Assembly: GCA_030760725.1 (NCBI GenBank) | Contig: JASWHV010000002.1 | Location: 64,473,900-64,537,899, forward strand | Reading direction: 5' to 3' | Origin: Neostapfia colusana | Lineage: Eukaryota; Streptophyta; Magnoliopsida; Poales; Poaceae | Length of the DNA stretch: 64,000 nt | In this document: positions 44,007 to 53,504 of the stretch, piece after piece | Layout: every line of letters begins with the position of its first letter | Numbering within the stretch: the first letter of the stretch is position 1 | Notes under the pieces: generated by a model | The model's database searches: none | What the model was told of the DNA's origin: nothing | The model's input: only the letters and a program-made list of their open reading frames with translations | Made by a program: the position numbers and the translations under genes

Positions 44007-44245
44007 TCTTCGTGTTGCTAGTAAGAAACGTCCGCGGGCTGGACCGTTTCTTTGTTGCTAGTTTAGACATGAGTCGTGAGAGTGATAGTCTTCCGCTGTA
44101 GTTTACTCTGATATACTTATTTGTAAAACAATCTTGTACGCTTCCGCAAACTATTTATGTAATATGATGTGCGTTCATCGACCCGTGTGCTGTTGGGTGC
44201 CGCATAACACGGCACCACCCGACGAGGTCCTGTGGGGCCGTCTCA

Positions 44246-44270
44246 GCATGGTATCAGAGCAATCGGGACA
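44246..44270 (+). other. Primer-binding site and stub of the interior of D
   Basis: TGGTATCAGAGC at 44249-44260 is a perfect initiator-Met site. Within about 10-20 bp the sequence becomes minus-strand copia E. The interior and 3' LTR of D are therefore deleted or displaced. Confidence 0.8.
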
Positions 44271-44800
44271 ACGCCTTTGGGGGGACGCACGCCTGCTGGT
44301 CGTATGGTGACAGACAGGAGCCATCGGACCTCCAGTGGCACGGGTGGGGGGGGGGCAGTGCTGCATGTGGACGCCACGTGAGGACCGTGAGTGGGGAGGC
44401 AGTCGATGCTGCTGTCGAGGTGCTCACCGGACTGGCGTGGATACCGGAGAGCTCGGTAGTGGGCCAAACCCCGACGGTGGATTGGAGGATAACGAGGCAT
44501 GGAGACCCGAGGTCTGGTGGCGACACTAGAGAGGGGGACCGGCGGCTGTCTGGGTAGTGGCCCATTCCAACATGTGCAGCCACGGACCGAGGCGGGCGCG
44601 ACCCAGGCATCGGGGTGGCAGCGTCGCGTGGTAACGTAGGGAGTCGCAAGACGGCTAGGGCGCCACCAGAGGTATAGGCCAGCACATTGCTGGAGGGAGA
44701 GGCCTGCGCGGGACTCAGGGTGCCAATTGGTGCGTGGAAGGGTGAGACCGGTCCTGGACTGGGGTCGCTGGAGTTGTGCACCATGGTTCGGACGACCGGG
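44271..44800 (-). pseudogene. Copia E: linker between integrase and RT (fragment)
   Basis: The minus strand reads a Pro/Ser/Ala-rich segment (VVRTMVHNSSDPSPGPVSPF, SAVAAHVGMG-like stretches) ending near VTIRPAGVRPPK. That fits the MVTR-x-x-AGV-x-P motif that precedes RT in this type of copia polyprotein. It continues the integrase part at 48747-49177, from which it is separated by solo LTR H. RT and RNase H are missing; the left end joins the stub of D. The frame shifts at least once. Confidence 0.65.
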
Positions 44801-47133
44801 TGTGAAAGCCCCAAAAGTTCAGCATGTTAGCTCCTTACTAGAATTTAAATTTTGCGGGGTCAAATCGAATTCTAACTAGGGTTTCAAATTCAACATTCAG
44901 CTACATGCAATAAAAGGAACCTAGCCACAAAGGAATTAAATCCATCAATTCAAATGCGAGCACAAACAGGGTTAACGTCACGGTATTCAAATTCAAATTT
45001 TTGGAATTTGCTGTAATGTTTGCATTTGAATTTAGAAGCCACTGTGTCAGTGGGACCTGCACGTCATTGGAACCGAGAACCCTCAGTGTTTCTTTCTCTG
45101 CAAGCTCGCCACCGAGGCAGCCACCGAGCTGCTGCTCGTGCCTTGCTCCCAACCCAATTGCCGTTTCTCTGCTCACACAAACAACCGTAGACTTTCCTCC
45201 GTGCGACGTTGTTCCACAGTTCGAATCGTCTGAAGATTTGAATTTACACACGCATTTAAAATCGGGGCCGCTGTTGTTTGGGGGAGACTTTGGTGGGACC
45301 CACCTGTAAGTGGGAGAGAGACAAGGGAGTTTTTCTTCCTCTGTGAGAGTGACACCGAGGGGGAGAGAGTCCACCGCGCTGCTACTGACTTACTCCCGAA
45401 GGCAGCTCACTCCAGGCGTGTGATCGATAGACTTTGAGGCTGCACAACCAAAGTCCAGCTTCTCTGCTTGCAAAACCTCTTCACATGTGAAACTGAAGAA
45501 AACACCATGCTCTCGCGCGCTCACTGACAGAAGCGGTGCTGCTCCCTGCTGCCTCGGCGCCGATCGCTCTTCGGCCGTGGTGACGCCCGGTTAAGCCACC
45601 AAAGAGCTGCGCCCATCGCTCCTCGATGCTTTCCAACCATCTGCAGCTCGTCCCCGGCCTTTCCCCGCCGCAACCGAGCCGTTCTTTTTCCAGCAAAACA
45701 GAGCCACGCTGCCTCCACTGCTCCATGACATTCGTCCGGTCCAGCGCCTCTCTGGCACGACCAACATGACTGAAAGGTGCGCCATGGTGTCTACATCATA
45801 ATCTCAGACCCCCTTTGCTCCTCCCCACTGCCGGTGCGCCGGAATTTGAGTTTTGATGCCGGTATGTGTCAGAAACCGATGCTGTCCAATTCTTGAAATT
45901 TGCCTAAACCGCTAGAGCAACGTTCATGCAAATCAAACCACAGCTATTAGGGCTCCTAGCACCCTCCCACGCCGAAGCACGAAGCAAACCGCCCCTCCTC
46001 CACCCCGGGCGACGAGAAATTGCCGCCAGCGGCTAAAACCGCTGCGGTCCATGGTGACAACTAGTTTTCCGCCGTTTGCTGCGAGGGTTGAGCTCCGTTC
46101 CATGTTCTACGACCTCTAGGGGTGCTGTACGGGCAGCATGGGCGGTTGAAATTGGCTTGGGACACTCCGGAATGCGTCGATGCCACGCCGCTGAGCGCCG
46201 CCGTCTGTGCCGACCCATTTCCGGCCGTTTTCATGCGATGAAATGTTGCCCGGCTGTTGCGCCATGTCCCAAGCATCGTGTAGGGAAAAACGGAGCAAAC
46301 ACGGTGGAGAAATGAGGGAGAACGGGGCGCGACATTCCTCTGTCCGGCGTGCACCCGCGGGCTCTGGCGAGAGGTTGAAGAAACACCTGACCCGTGGGCC
46401 CCACGTTTGATTGTTTTGTGTAAAATTCAAACAGAAAGTTGTTCAAACTTGAAAACCCCATGGGCAGGAAGCTCCAAAATTAGTGAGACAAATTTTGTTG
46501 GATTCCTCATAATAAGTACTTTACAGAGAAATAAAGTGCTTCCTATGAAAATGCCCAGGAATTTCTGTAGAATTGTTTTTAGTAAATCATTTAGGGATTT
46601 ATTCCAGGAGCAATTCTTTATGAAACATTCCCAATTTTGGGAAGCGAATCCTTCTCACAGTTCCTGAGCTCCAGTAAAAATTTCAGGATTTTTTGAGATG
46701 ATTAAGAGGGCTTAATCAGTAGGTTTTCTCAGGTGTAATTTAAATGGGCCGAAAAATCACAAAATCAAATTCCAGAAAATGGAACTGAACTTCAATCCTC
46801 CATTCTAGCCAGCAGAAGACTTAGAAAAATTTGAAACAAATTTTTCTAGGAATCTTAGGTCCAGACCTATTAGGATATCAAATTTCTCCATATGACCAAA
46901 TCTAATTAAATTCCTATAAAGCATTAAATGTTAAAGGTTCCAAGAATTCTTGTGGCCAACTCCTTCCTCAAAAGTTTCTAACATTTTTACCATACTCCTA
47001 TCATGAGTTTAGAAAGACTCTGTAAAAAATTCAACCGTAGACTCCTCTGTCTTCTTAGGTTTTGCTTCTGTAGTTTGCTTATAGCACATTATTTCATATT
47101 GTGACACATTTCTTTAATTGATCATTTCAACAG

Positions 47134-48501
47134 CGATACATCTCGCAAAGACTTTGGAGGCCACTGACTTGCTCCCATTGACAGAAACTTTAGTCAGGAT
47201 CAACACTAAGGCAAGCACTTGTTTGCATCAAAATTTACAAGCTTCTATTTGTATTCACTTTATAATGTCTAGCATTTTGATTATTGCACTAAGTCTAGTT
47301 TGTATGACACTCCACATGCATGACCCAATAAACCCCTGGAGTTTGATTTAGAGTAGGTTTTTACTTAATTATAACTGCTGTTATCAAGTTAACAGAAGTG
47401 GATTAAGAGAGGCATAACTCAAGTAGGCTGTTTCCTACTTGTGAACCGGGATTAAGGGGGATCAATCGGAAGAGTTGGGAATTGATCCTCTTAGTTGGGA
47501 ATGGAGACAGGGTAGTATGGATGGAAGGCTCAAGGACGTGGTCCTGTGAACCTAGTCTCTGTCTGAGTCGATTAAGGCCCATTCTTGTGTGCAGCCCCCC
47601 TGGACAAGTTTGAGTTGTGTACCGGATGCATACTGGCTATATGGGACCCAGGAAATCGATGTAACATGTTAACCTAGGTGTCGAGGCAATCCCCACCTTC
47701 TTATGCAGATGTTGAAAGGATAGAGAAGTCGGCTCTACGAGGGTTTGCCGTAGTGAGACTTAATCCAAGTCGGTGGGACCGGTTCGATATTTGGGTGTCA
47801 TGTGAAAGGTTGCCACATACGACTTTGAGGGGATCGGTTGATCACCGGTCTTGTACGGGCGTATGTGTCATGTCAGCCGGGTGTTTTTTATTCGAATCAC
47901 CATCGCTCGCGGTAGTGAGCATACTTGTACACTGAGTCGTGACGTTGTTATGAAACTGGGAAAAGTTAATATGCTTCGTGAGTAATCCTCATATTGGAGA
48001 TGAGGGATGATCACCACCTTCACTAAATTTACTTTATACCTTGGGCTAGTTGCGTCGAGACAAAGCGTTTCTTATTTGATTGTGGAGTCTCGGCGTTGAT
48101 GGCGCAAGGTATGTATGGGTCTAGGGTAGCTCACTAAATTTACTTTCTTCTCGGGCAAGTGGCATCGAGATGAAGCGTTTCTTGTTTGATTGTGGAGTCT
48201 CGATGTAAATTGGGCGAGGATTATAAAAGATGCTTAAAACTGACAGTAAGGACTATCCCTTAGCTCAAGTTCATCGTTTATGCAAAGTTCTCTATTCAGC
48301 CCTCTATTTTCAGCATTTAGAGTTCCATGTGTAGGGTTTCGGTTAAGTCTTGCTGAGCATAAGCTCACGGTTTGTTGATCCATTGTTTTGCAGGTAACGT
48401 TGCATGATGCAACGTTAGGGAGGATGGGAGATCCGAGCGGGCTAGCACCCAATGAGGGGTGTGAGTCTCACTTGGAGCCCTGCACCCCGCGGAGTTTTTG
48501 A
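47134..48501 (+). CDS. Predicted spliced small-protein exons A and B inside LTR H
   Basis: Exon A (47134-47210) follows ATCATTTCAACAG and ends at the GC donor TAAG|GCAAGC. Exon B (48394-48501) follows CATTGTTTTGCAG and ends in TGA 48499-48501. Exon A opens with two bases of a split codon; the A/B junction falls between codons, as in D, and the joined frame is open. Exon A reads KTLEATDLLPLTETL and exon B ends SHLEPCTPRSF, which recalls WESCTPQS of LTR-1 and WEPYTPR of G. No start exon was found and there is no transcript evidence. Confidence 0.42.
47420..48367 (+). other. Structured RNA block in LTR H, hairpin 4 duplicated
   Basis: Hairpin 1 is CAAGTAGG/CCTACTTG at 47420-47441. Hairpin 2 is CTGG/CCAG at 47633-47651 with loop CTATATGGGAC. 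Hairpin 3 is GATCGG/CCGGTC at 47832-47850, before ACGGGCGTATGTG. Hairpin 4 occurs twice, 109 bp apart: GTCGAGAC/GTCTCGGC at 48054-48094 and CATCGAGA/TCTCGATG at 48163-48205, both with GCGTTTCTT in the loop. Hairpin 5 is TGAGC/GCTCA at 48354-48367. Confidence 0.62.
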
Positions 48502-48746
48502 GGTGGTTCTAGTGTGAAGCATCCATGGGCAGGATGGTTTCATTTTGCTTAGCGTAGGCTATAGTCCGTGAGTGTATTCTTATCTTCCGCTGCAATGTAC
48601 ACTGTACATTATTTGTAAAATGATACAACTCTATGTATAAAATACATATTGTTGTGTATGTGTGTTTTTGGTGATGTCTGTTGGGTGCCGCATCGCACGG
48701 CACCACCCAATGCGATTCCTGGACTGTCGGGGCGGACGTCCCAACA

Positions 48747-50994
48747 ACGGGTACCTGCAACAGTGAGTGGAGTCCAAATAGCGGGTTACTACTCAGAAAA
48801 AAGTGTAAATCATCATTCGTATAGGTGGACAAGGCTGCGAAGGGGAAGTCGACCTCATCAAACACAACGTGTCGAGAGATCACCATTCCATTTCTAGAGA
48901 GATCAAGGCAGCGATACCCCTTGTGATCAGAACAGTAACCAGGGAAGACGCACCGGGAGGAGCAAGGAGCGAGCTTATGGGGGGTGGTGACATACATGTT
49001 GGGATAGCAGGCGCACCCAAAAACTCGTAGATGCTCGTAGGAGGGAGGTGTGCCATAGAAGGCAGTGTGTGGGCATGATGAGGCTATGGCCTTGGTGGGT
49101 AGTCGGTTGAGGAGGTAGGTGGCAGTGTGAAGACCCTCGACCCAATACCTAGAAGGGAGTGACGGTTGAAAGAGCAAACACTGGATGATGTTGTTAGTGG
49201 AACGAATAATGCGTTTGGCTTTACCATTCTATGGGGAGATATGGGGGCAGGACATGCGGAGGGTGACACCATGAGTGAGAAGGAAGTTCCGTGTGGAGGT
49301 GTTGTCAAATTCCCGCCTGTTGTTGCATGAGAGGCCTTTCATGGTGCAAATGGACACAGAAGAGAAGAAATGCGACAATGTGGTGAAGGTGTCAGACTTG
49401 CGTCACAAAAGAAAAGTCCACAAAAAGTGTGTAAAATCATCCAGAACCACCAAATAATATTTATAACCCAAAATATAAGAGATGTCCATAAATTGCAATG
49501 CATGAGCTCAAATTCTTAAGTGGTCCGGGGATGAAGATAAAGCAAATGGCAACCTAATGTGGTGACCGATCTGGCACACATGGCAGAGCGAGGGGTCGGT
49601 ACCTTTATTATATGTGATGGAGGAGGAACAAACCAATTTGGAAAAAACGTCTGAGCCAGGGTGATCAAGACGACAATGCCACGTAGAGGATGACATGGTA
49701 GTCGATGCACGAGCAGGAGGTGATCTAACCCAGGACGGGAGGCGCAAGGTGTAGAGGTGACCGTCACTATTGCACTTGAGGATCACGTTCCTGGTAGCCA
49801 GATCCTTCAAAGAGATACCAAACAGGTCAAACTCCATGGAACAAAGATTACCAATGGTGAAACACCAAACTGATACAAGGTTAGCAATGATCTCAGGGGT
49901 GAATAAAATATTGTTAAGGTATAACAGGCTGGGAAGAACCGAGTCTCTTACTGATGAGACGGGCAGAATGGACCCGTTGCCGACAATGATAGAAGAAGGA
50001 GACGTAGAGTTGGGCGGGCAAAAAGTAGAGATTTTACCGGGGTCGGACTTGGATGCACCGGAGTCGGCCATCCAGTCAGTCACCGCCGATGGGGGGTTCA
50101 GCGACATCGTGCTAAATGAGTTAGCAATGAATGCTGATCCCAAGAGCTCGTCCACTGCGTCCATGGCTGCGACATTGGTTGCTGTGGTGGGGGCGCCGGG
50201 ATCGGTGCAAGTGGCAGCGTGAAGATGGACTCAACGAGGCTGTCAGGGGCGCTGCTATCACCCAGGGCGGTGAAGAAAGCCGGCTGCTGGACCCCCGTTC
50301 GCCGAGCCAGGCCACATTGTGATGAGGCTGGTCCAAGGGTTGTAGAAGGAGGGCCAAGTTCCCTGTCCACCGCTAGTGGAGGAGTTGCCACCGCCGTCGC
50401 GTCCACGGTCGCTGCTGCCATGTCCATGGCTACGCCCTTTGCCACAGACGCCTGAGGTGGTGTTGGGCTCTGCGGGCTGAGCAGTAGGTGGGGTGGCGCT
50501 GGGGTTCAGGGATTCTGTACCTGAGGCACGCTGCTGGTGGTGGTTGGAGGAAGAGTCGTAGAACATGGTTGTTGTGCCAGTGCGTCCCAGGGAGTCGAGA
50601 GCGACCTCCTCAAAAAGTAGATCATTTCAAATGTCATGGAAGGAGGAGAATGGAGGACCTGGCGCATTGGTAGTGTGCACCTCTGTTGCCTCGATGACAT
50701 TGCCTTCACCACTAGTAGACCGGTCTTCATCGTCGCTGGTGGGCGTGGCCACCTTTTTGGTGGTGCCAGGGCGCACTCGAGCTCGGCGAGGGCAGCCTTG
50801 TCCCTCTCCCAGGTGAGGGCGGCTGCACACTCTCGGGCGCAGGTGGCAGAGAGGGCTTCGTGAGCCTTGGGCCAGGGCCACCGCTAGTTCGGCCTGGTCC
50901 TTCTCCTTGGATGCTTCGACAGTCACGCAGCTGCAGCCACCTTCTCCTCTTGCTCCTGAAGGAGGCGTAGGGCGTCGACGGAGGTGCATGCCAT
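48747..50994 (-). pseudogene. Copia E: gag, protease, integrase (decayed)
   Basis: The start is ATG 50994 (MACTSVDALRLLQEQEEK), about 90 bp after the primer site. The gag part is frameshifted several times (WPSFYNPWTSLITMWPG is recognisable). Protease WMADSGAS lies near 50074, the pre-integrase zinc region at WHCRLDHPGSDVFSKL and CHVCQIGHH, then integrase pieces (VVLDDFTHFLW, YWVEGLHTATYLLNRLPT, HLRVFGCACYPN). Catalytic sites are damaged: NNRREF stands where DNGREF is usual, and PQNGKAER has become P-stop-NGKAKR near 49235. The type resembles short-LTR Ale/Ivana-like copia elements of grasses, but I do not assign a lineage. The right end of solo LTR H cuts it at 48747. Confidence 0.85.
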
Positions 50995-51080
50995 GGCTGG
51001 CTGGGAGGGGAGCCGGTCGGTGGGAGAGAGAGGAGAAAAAAGGTGTCTAAACTAAGGAAGAAAGCGGAAGCGAGATCCTA

Positions 51081-51095
51081 GGTCTCGTGATACCA
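51081..51095 (-). other. Primer-binding site of copia E
   Basis: On the minus strand TGGTATCACGAGACC directly follows the LTR end TATCA. The first eight bases match the initiator-Met tRNA site. Confidence 0.75.
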
Positions 51096-51360
51096 TGATA
51101 GAAGGTGTGTTGCCAAGGAATAGGATGGATTGATATGATGGAGGAGAGGTACATATATATAGGGCAGCAGCCATGCACCCCAAGGCTGGCTGTAATCACA
51201 GCACTAATTGCTCCCTCTAATGACAACAATAATTGCTGTAATCTCAGCACTAATAGGGTCTAATGACAACCTCTAATGACAACACTAATGGCCCCTAGTA
51301 ACAGAAGTAAGGAGATATAATAACATCACTAATGAGGACTAAATGCAGAATATTCTAACA
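51096..51360 (-). repeat. 5' LTR of copia E (265 bp)
   Basis: On the minus strand it starts TGTTAGAATATTCTGC and ends CACCTTCTATCA. It contains TATATATA (51154-51161) as a likely TATA box and several copies of a CTAATGACAA-type motif. The matching 3' LTR is absent from the window. Thirty bases (51361-51390) without recognisable content separate it from the next LTR. Confidence 0.75.
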
Positions 51361-51467
51361 TGTTCTACTCTCAATTTCAATAATAAGTTTTGTCGGTACC
51401 CTGCAGACCAGGTACCCCCGCGTGGAGGGTAAAAGACAACCCAGGCCCTGCCTCCCTGCTGAGGCGG

Positions 51468-51935
51468 GCGCCAGCATAGCCACATGCCCTCGGCCCCGAG
51501 GTCAGCCATGGGCTCCGGTCCGAGCCTCTCCACTGAGGTGAGGTCTGGAGCTGCCACGTGTCGGTGGGCTTTCAACCTCCTCCCTTCTTAGGAGGGCTCC
51601 AGATCCAACACGTGCCCTAGGCTCCAGTCCGAGCCTCCCCACTGAGGTGAGGTCTGAAGATTCCATGTGTCGGTGGGCTCTGAATCTCCTCCCTGCTGAG
51701 GAGGGCTCCGGAGCCGACACGTGCCCTGCGCTCTGGTCCGAGCCTCCCCGCCGAGGTGAGGTCCAGAGCTGCCACGTGTTGGTGGGCTCTGAACCTCCTC
51801 CCTGCCGAGGAGGGCTCCAGAACCGACACGTGCCCTGGGCTCCAATCTGAGCCTCCCTGCTGAGGTGAGGTTCGGAGCTGCCACGTGTATCCCGGCTCTG
51901 AACCCACCAAGAGGAGCTCTGGAGCCGCCACGTGT
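51468..51935 (+). repeat. 109-bp tandem repeats with ACGTG cores in LTR I
   Basis: Units beginning CTCCTCCC start at 51577, 51686 and 51795, with partial copies on both sides. Each unit carries GACACGTGCCC or a variant and GCCACGTGTCGG or a variant, so CACGTG (G-box) sites recur about twice per unit. Minus-strand ORFs across this stretch are products of the repetition. Confidence 0.85.
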
Positions 51936-52347
51936 CCCACAATTTGTCATGGGCCGTGGGTCGACGAATTCAAGGAGGAAGTGCGCTGTCAGGCCGTGCA
52001 TTCAAGGCTCACGCCTTCCCCAGTAGCATAGCGCACGGCACACACCTCCTTCTTCCGCCCACTCGCGATTACAGTGACAAGACAGAGCGGTGAGGCATGA
52101 CAATGGTACAGTGCCGCCCAATGGCACTGAGCCGCCCAGCAGAGCGAGAAAACGCTGCGACAAGACGACGCCTTCATCAAAACCTGCCATACGGACAGGC
52201 ACGATCAGCGCGTCAGGCGGCAGGACTTAACTCCCCCACCGACTACTCTACTCAGAGTGTAAAACCCTAGATCATGTATAGGGCTCATGCAGCTTTGGGG
52301 CCACCTGTCGGGCCCCAAGCCACATTGTAACCACCCCGGCCTTGGAC

Positions 52348-52355
52348 TATAAAAG
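52348..52355 (+). promoter_or_regulatory. TATA box of LTR I
   Basis: TATAAAAG about 410 bp downstream of the G-box repeat array, in GACTATAAAAGGACCGGGG. Confidence 0.7.
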
Positions 52356-52606
52356 GACCGGGGTGTCCACCCGACAAGGGGTTCGCAACCCTGCACCCTC
52401 ACACACTCTTACACTCAAGCAATACAACAAACACTCCCGTGGATGTAGAGTATTACGCTCCGGTGGCCCGAACCACGTAAATCGTGATTTTCACCCGCTC
52501 CCTCGAGTTGGATCACTTAGGGACGCCAAGCCCCTCCAATAAAAGAACCACCGTGGGCTGCTTCCACAGCAGATCAGGAGGAGTGTCGTAGCTCACACTC
52601 CGACAT

Positions 52607-52624
52607 TTGGCGCGACAGGAAGAG
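52607..52624 (+). other. Primer-binding site of gypsy I
   Basis: TTGGCGCGACAGGAAGAG follows the LTR end CCGACA after one base. TTGGCGC-type sites are usual in Tat/Athila-related gypsy elements; I cannot name the tRNA with confidence. Confidence 0.6.
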
Positions 52625-52650
52625 GGGCTTTTCATGCTCTCTACGTGACC

Positions 52651-53504
52651 ATGGTGAACATCACCTCCCTCGGCGAGCCTTCTCGCCTAACTCGCCGTCC
52701 TCTCCAGCGGGAGATGACGAGGCCACCTCCGGCTCCAGGGCGGGTGGGTCTGGTCCATCCAGCAAACAGATGGTCGGCACGTCCATGGCGCCCAGATTTG
52801 GCCGAGCTGGTTGCCAAGCAGCCGGCACGCTCTGCGTGATGTACGGGGGTTCTTCCGATGTCTCATCCCGACGAGCCGTCAAGACCCTGCGTCGGGCGGT
52901 GGCAGCAGCTGCTCCAGCCCCTCGGCCGGCGCCACACCACAAGTGGATGGAGACGCCGATCAGCTTCGATGCCTCCGACTGCCGCAAGACAATGGCAGGC
53001 GCCGGGTAGCTGTCTCACCTCGTCGGCCCGACCATCTCCATCATGAAGCTCTACCACGTGCTGATCGATGGCAGGGCGTCCCTCAGCGTTATCAGCCTTG
53101 CAGTTTTCAAGAAGCTGCAAATCCCTATGTCCCAGCTTACCCCCTCAAGACCATTCTCGGGGGTAGGCTGGGACCCGATCTTCCCATGCGGTAGCATCTC
53201 CCTCTTGGTGACGGTCGGGACGCCAGAGAACTACCACATGGAAAGCGTCGTCTTCGATGTTGCGGAGGTCAGCCTCCCCTTCAACGCCATAATCGACAGG
53301 ACGGCCCTGTACTGGTTCATGGCAGTAGCCCACTACGGCTATCTGGTCCTGAAGATGCCAACCGCGAGTGGCGTCCTCAAGATCTGTGGAGACCGCACTA
53401 CGACAGTCTCAGTGCCGGAGAAGCTCCAAGCGCTGACAGCTGCGCAGGAGGCTGCATCCGGTCACACAGAAGCTAGCCGGCTGCCTCCAAGCATGCATCA
53501 GTGA
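52651..53504 (+). pseudogene. Gypsy I: gag remnant and aspartic protease
   Basis: ATG 52651 (MVNITSLGEPSRLTRR) starts a short gag remnant. Most of gag, including any zinc knuckle, is missing. A protease-type region follows: ISFDASDCRKTMAGAG, TAG at 53007-53009 where relatives have Gln, then KLYHVLIDGRASLSVISL (the active-site region, with Arg where Gly is usual after DG), GWDPIFPCGSISLLVTVG, NYHMESVVFDVAEVSLPFNA and VAHYGYLVLKMP. This pattern is typical of Tat/Retand-type gypsy elements. The missing gag means the element could not move by itself even before the nonsense changes. Confidence 0.82.

Larger units (their letters stand above)
39921..44245 (+). repeat. 5' LTR of Tekay element D (4.3 kb)
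   Basis: The LTR starts TGTAAAAGTCCC, ends GGGGCCGTCTCA, and is followed by a canonical primer site. It has diverged from LTR-1 and G but keeps the architecture: modules GTGGGACCCACATGTCA at 40412-40428 and GTGGGCCCCGCCTGTCAG at about 41538, the block around 41725-41790, exon A, hairpins and exon B. A 133-codon ORF at 41997-42398 has no counterpart in the other LTRs and is probably chance. Confidence 0.88.
44801..48746 (+). repeat. Solo Tekay LTR H inside copia E
   Basis: The LTR is 3946 bp, starts TGTGAAAGCCCC and ends GACGTCCCAACA. It has no polypurine tract before it and no primer site after it, and copia E continues on both sides, so it is a solo LTR left by LTR-LTR recombination. The flanks CCGGG (44796-44800) and ACGGG (48747-48751) match at four of five bases. 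Contents: modules at 45050 and 45293 (GTGGGACC), the AGCTCCAAAA block near 46470, exon A, hairpins with hairpin 4 duplicated, exon B, and TATAAAAT near 48636. Confidence 0.88.
51391..52605 (+). repeat. 5' LTR of Tat/Retand-type gypsy I
   Basis: The LTR is 1215 bp and starts TGTCGGTACC and ends CACTCCGACA, so its tips are inverted (TGTCGG/CCGACA). It is followed by a primer-site-like TTGGCGCGACAGG. It contains 109-bp tandem repeats and a TATA box. The element's 3' LTR is not present. Confidence 0.82.

Noticed and set aside
44249..44260. TGGTATCAGAGC motifs as part of tRNA genes
   Set aside because: They lie directly after LTR ends and are primer-binding sites complementary to the initiator tRNA 3' end. 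No tRNA A and B boxes or cloverleaf surround them.
44254..44814. 186-codon minus-strand ORF as a separate gene
   Set aside because: It is the Pro/Ser-rich linker of the copia E polyprotein between integrase and RT, bounded by insertions on both sides and running a few codons into LTR H.
51502..52001. Long overlapping minus-strand ORFs rich in Gly/Ser
   Set aside because: They are produced by the 109-bp repeats, whose length (109) is not a multiple of three, so all frames echo the same unit.
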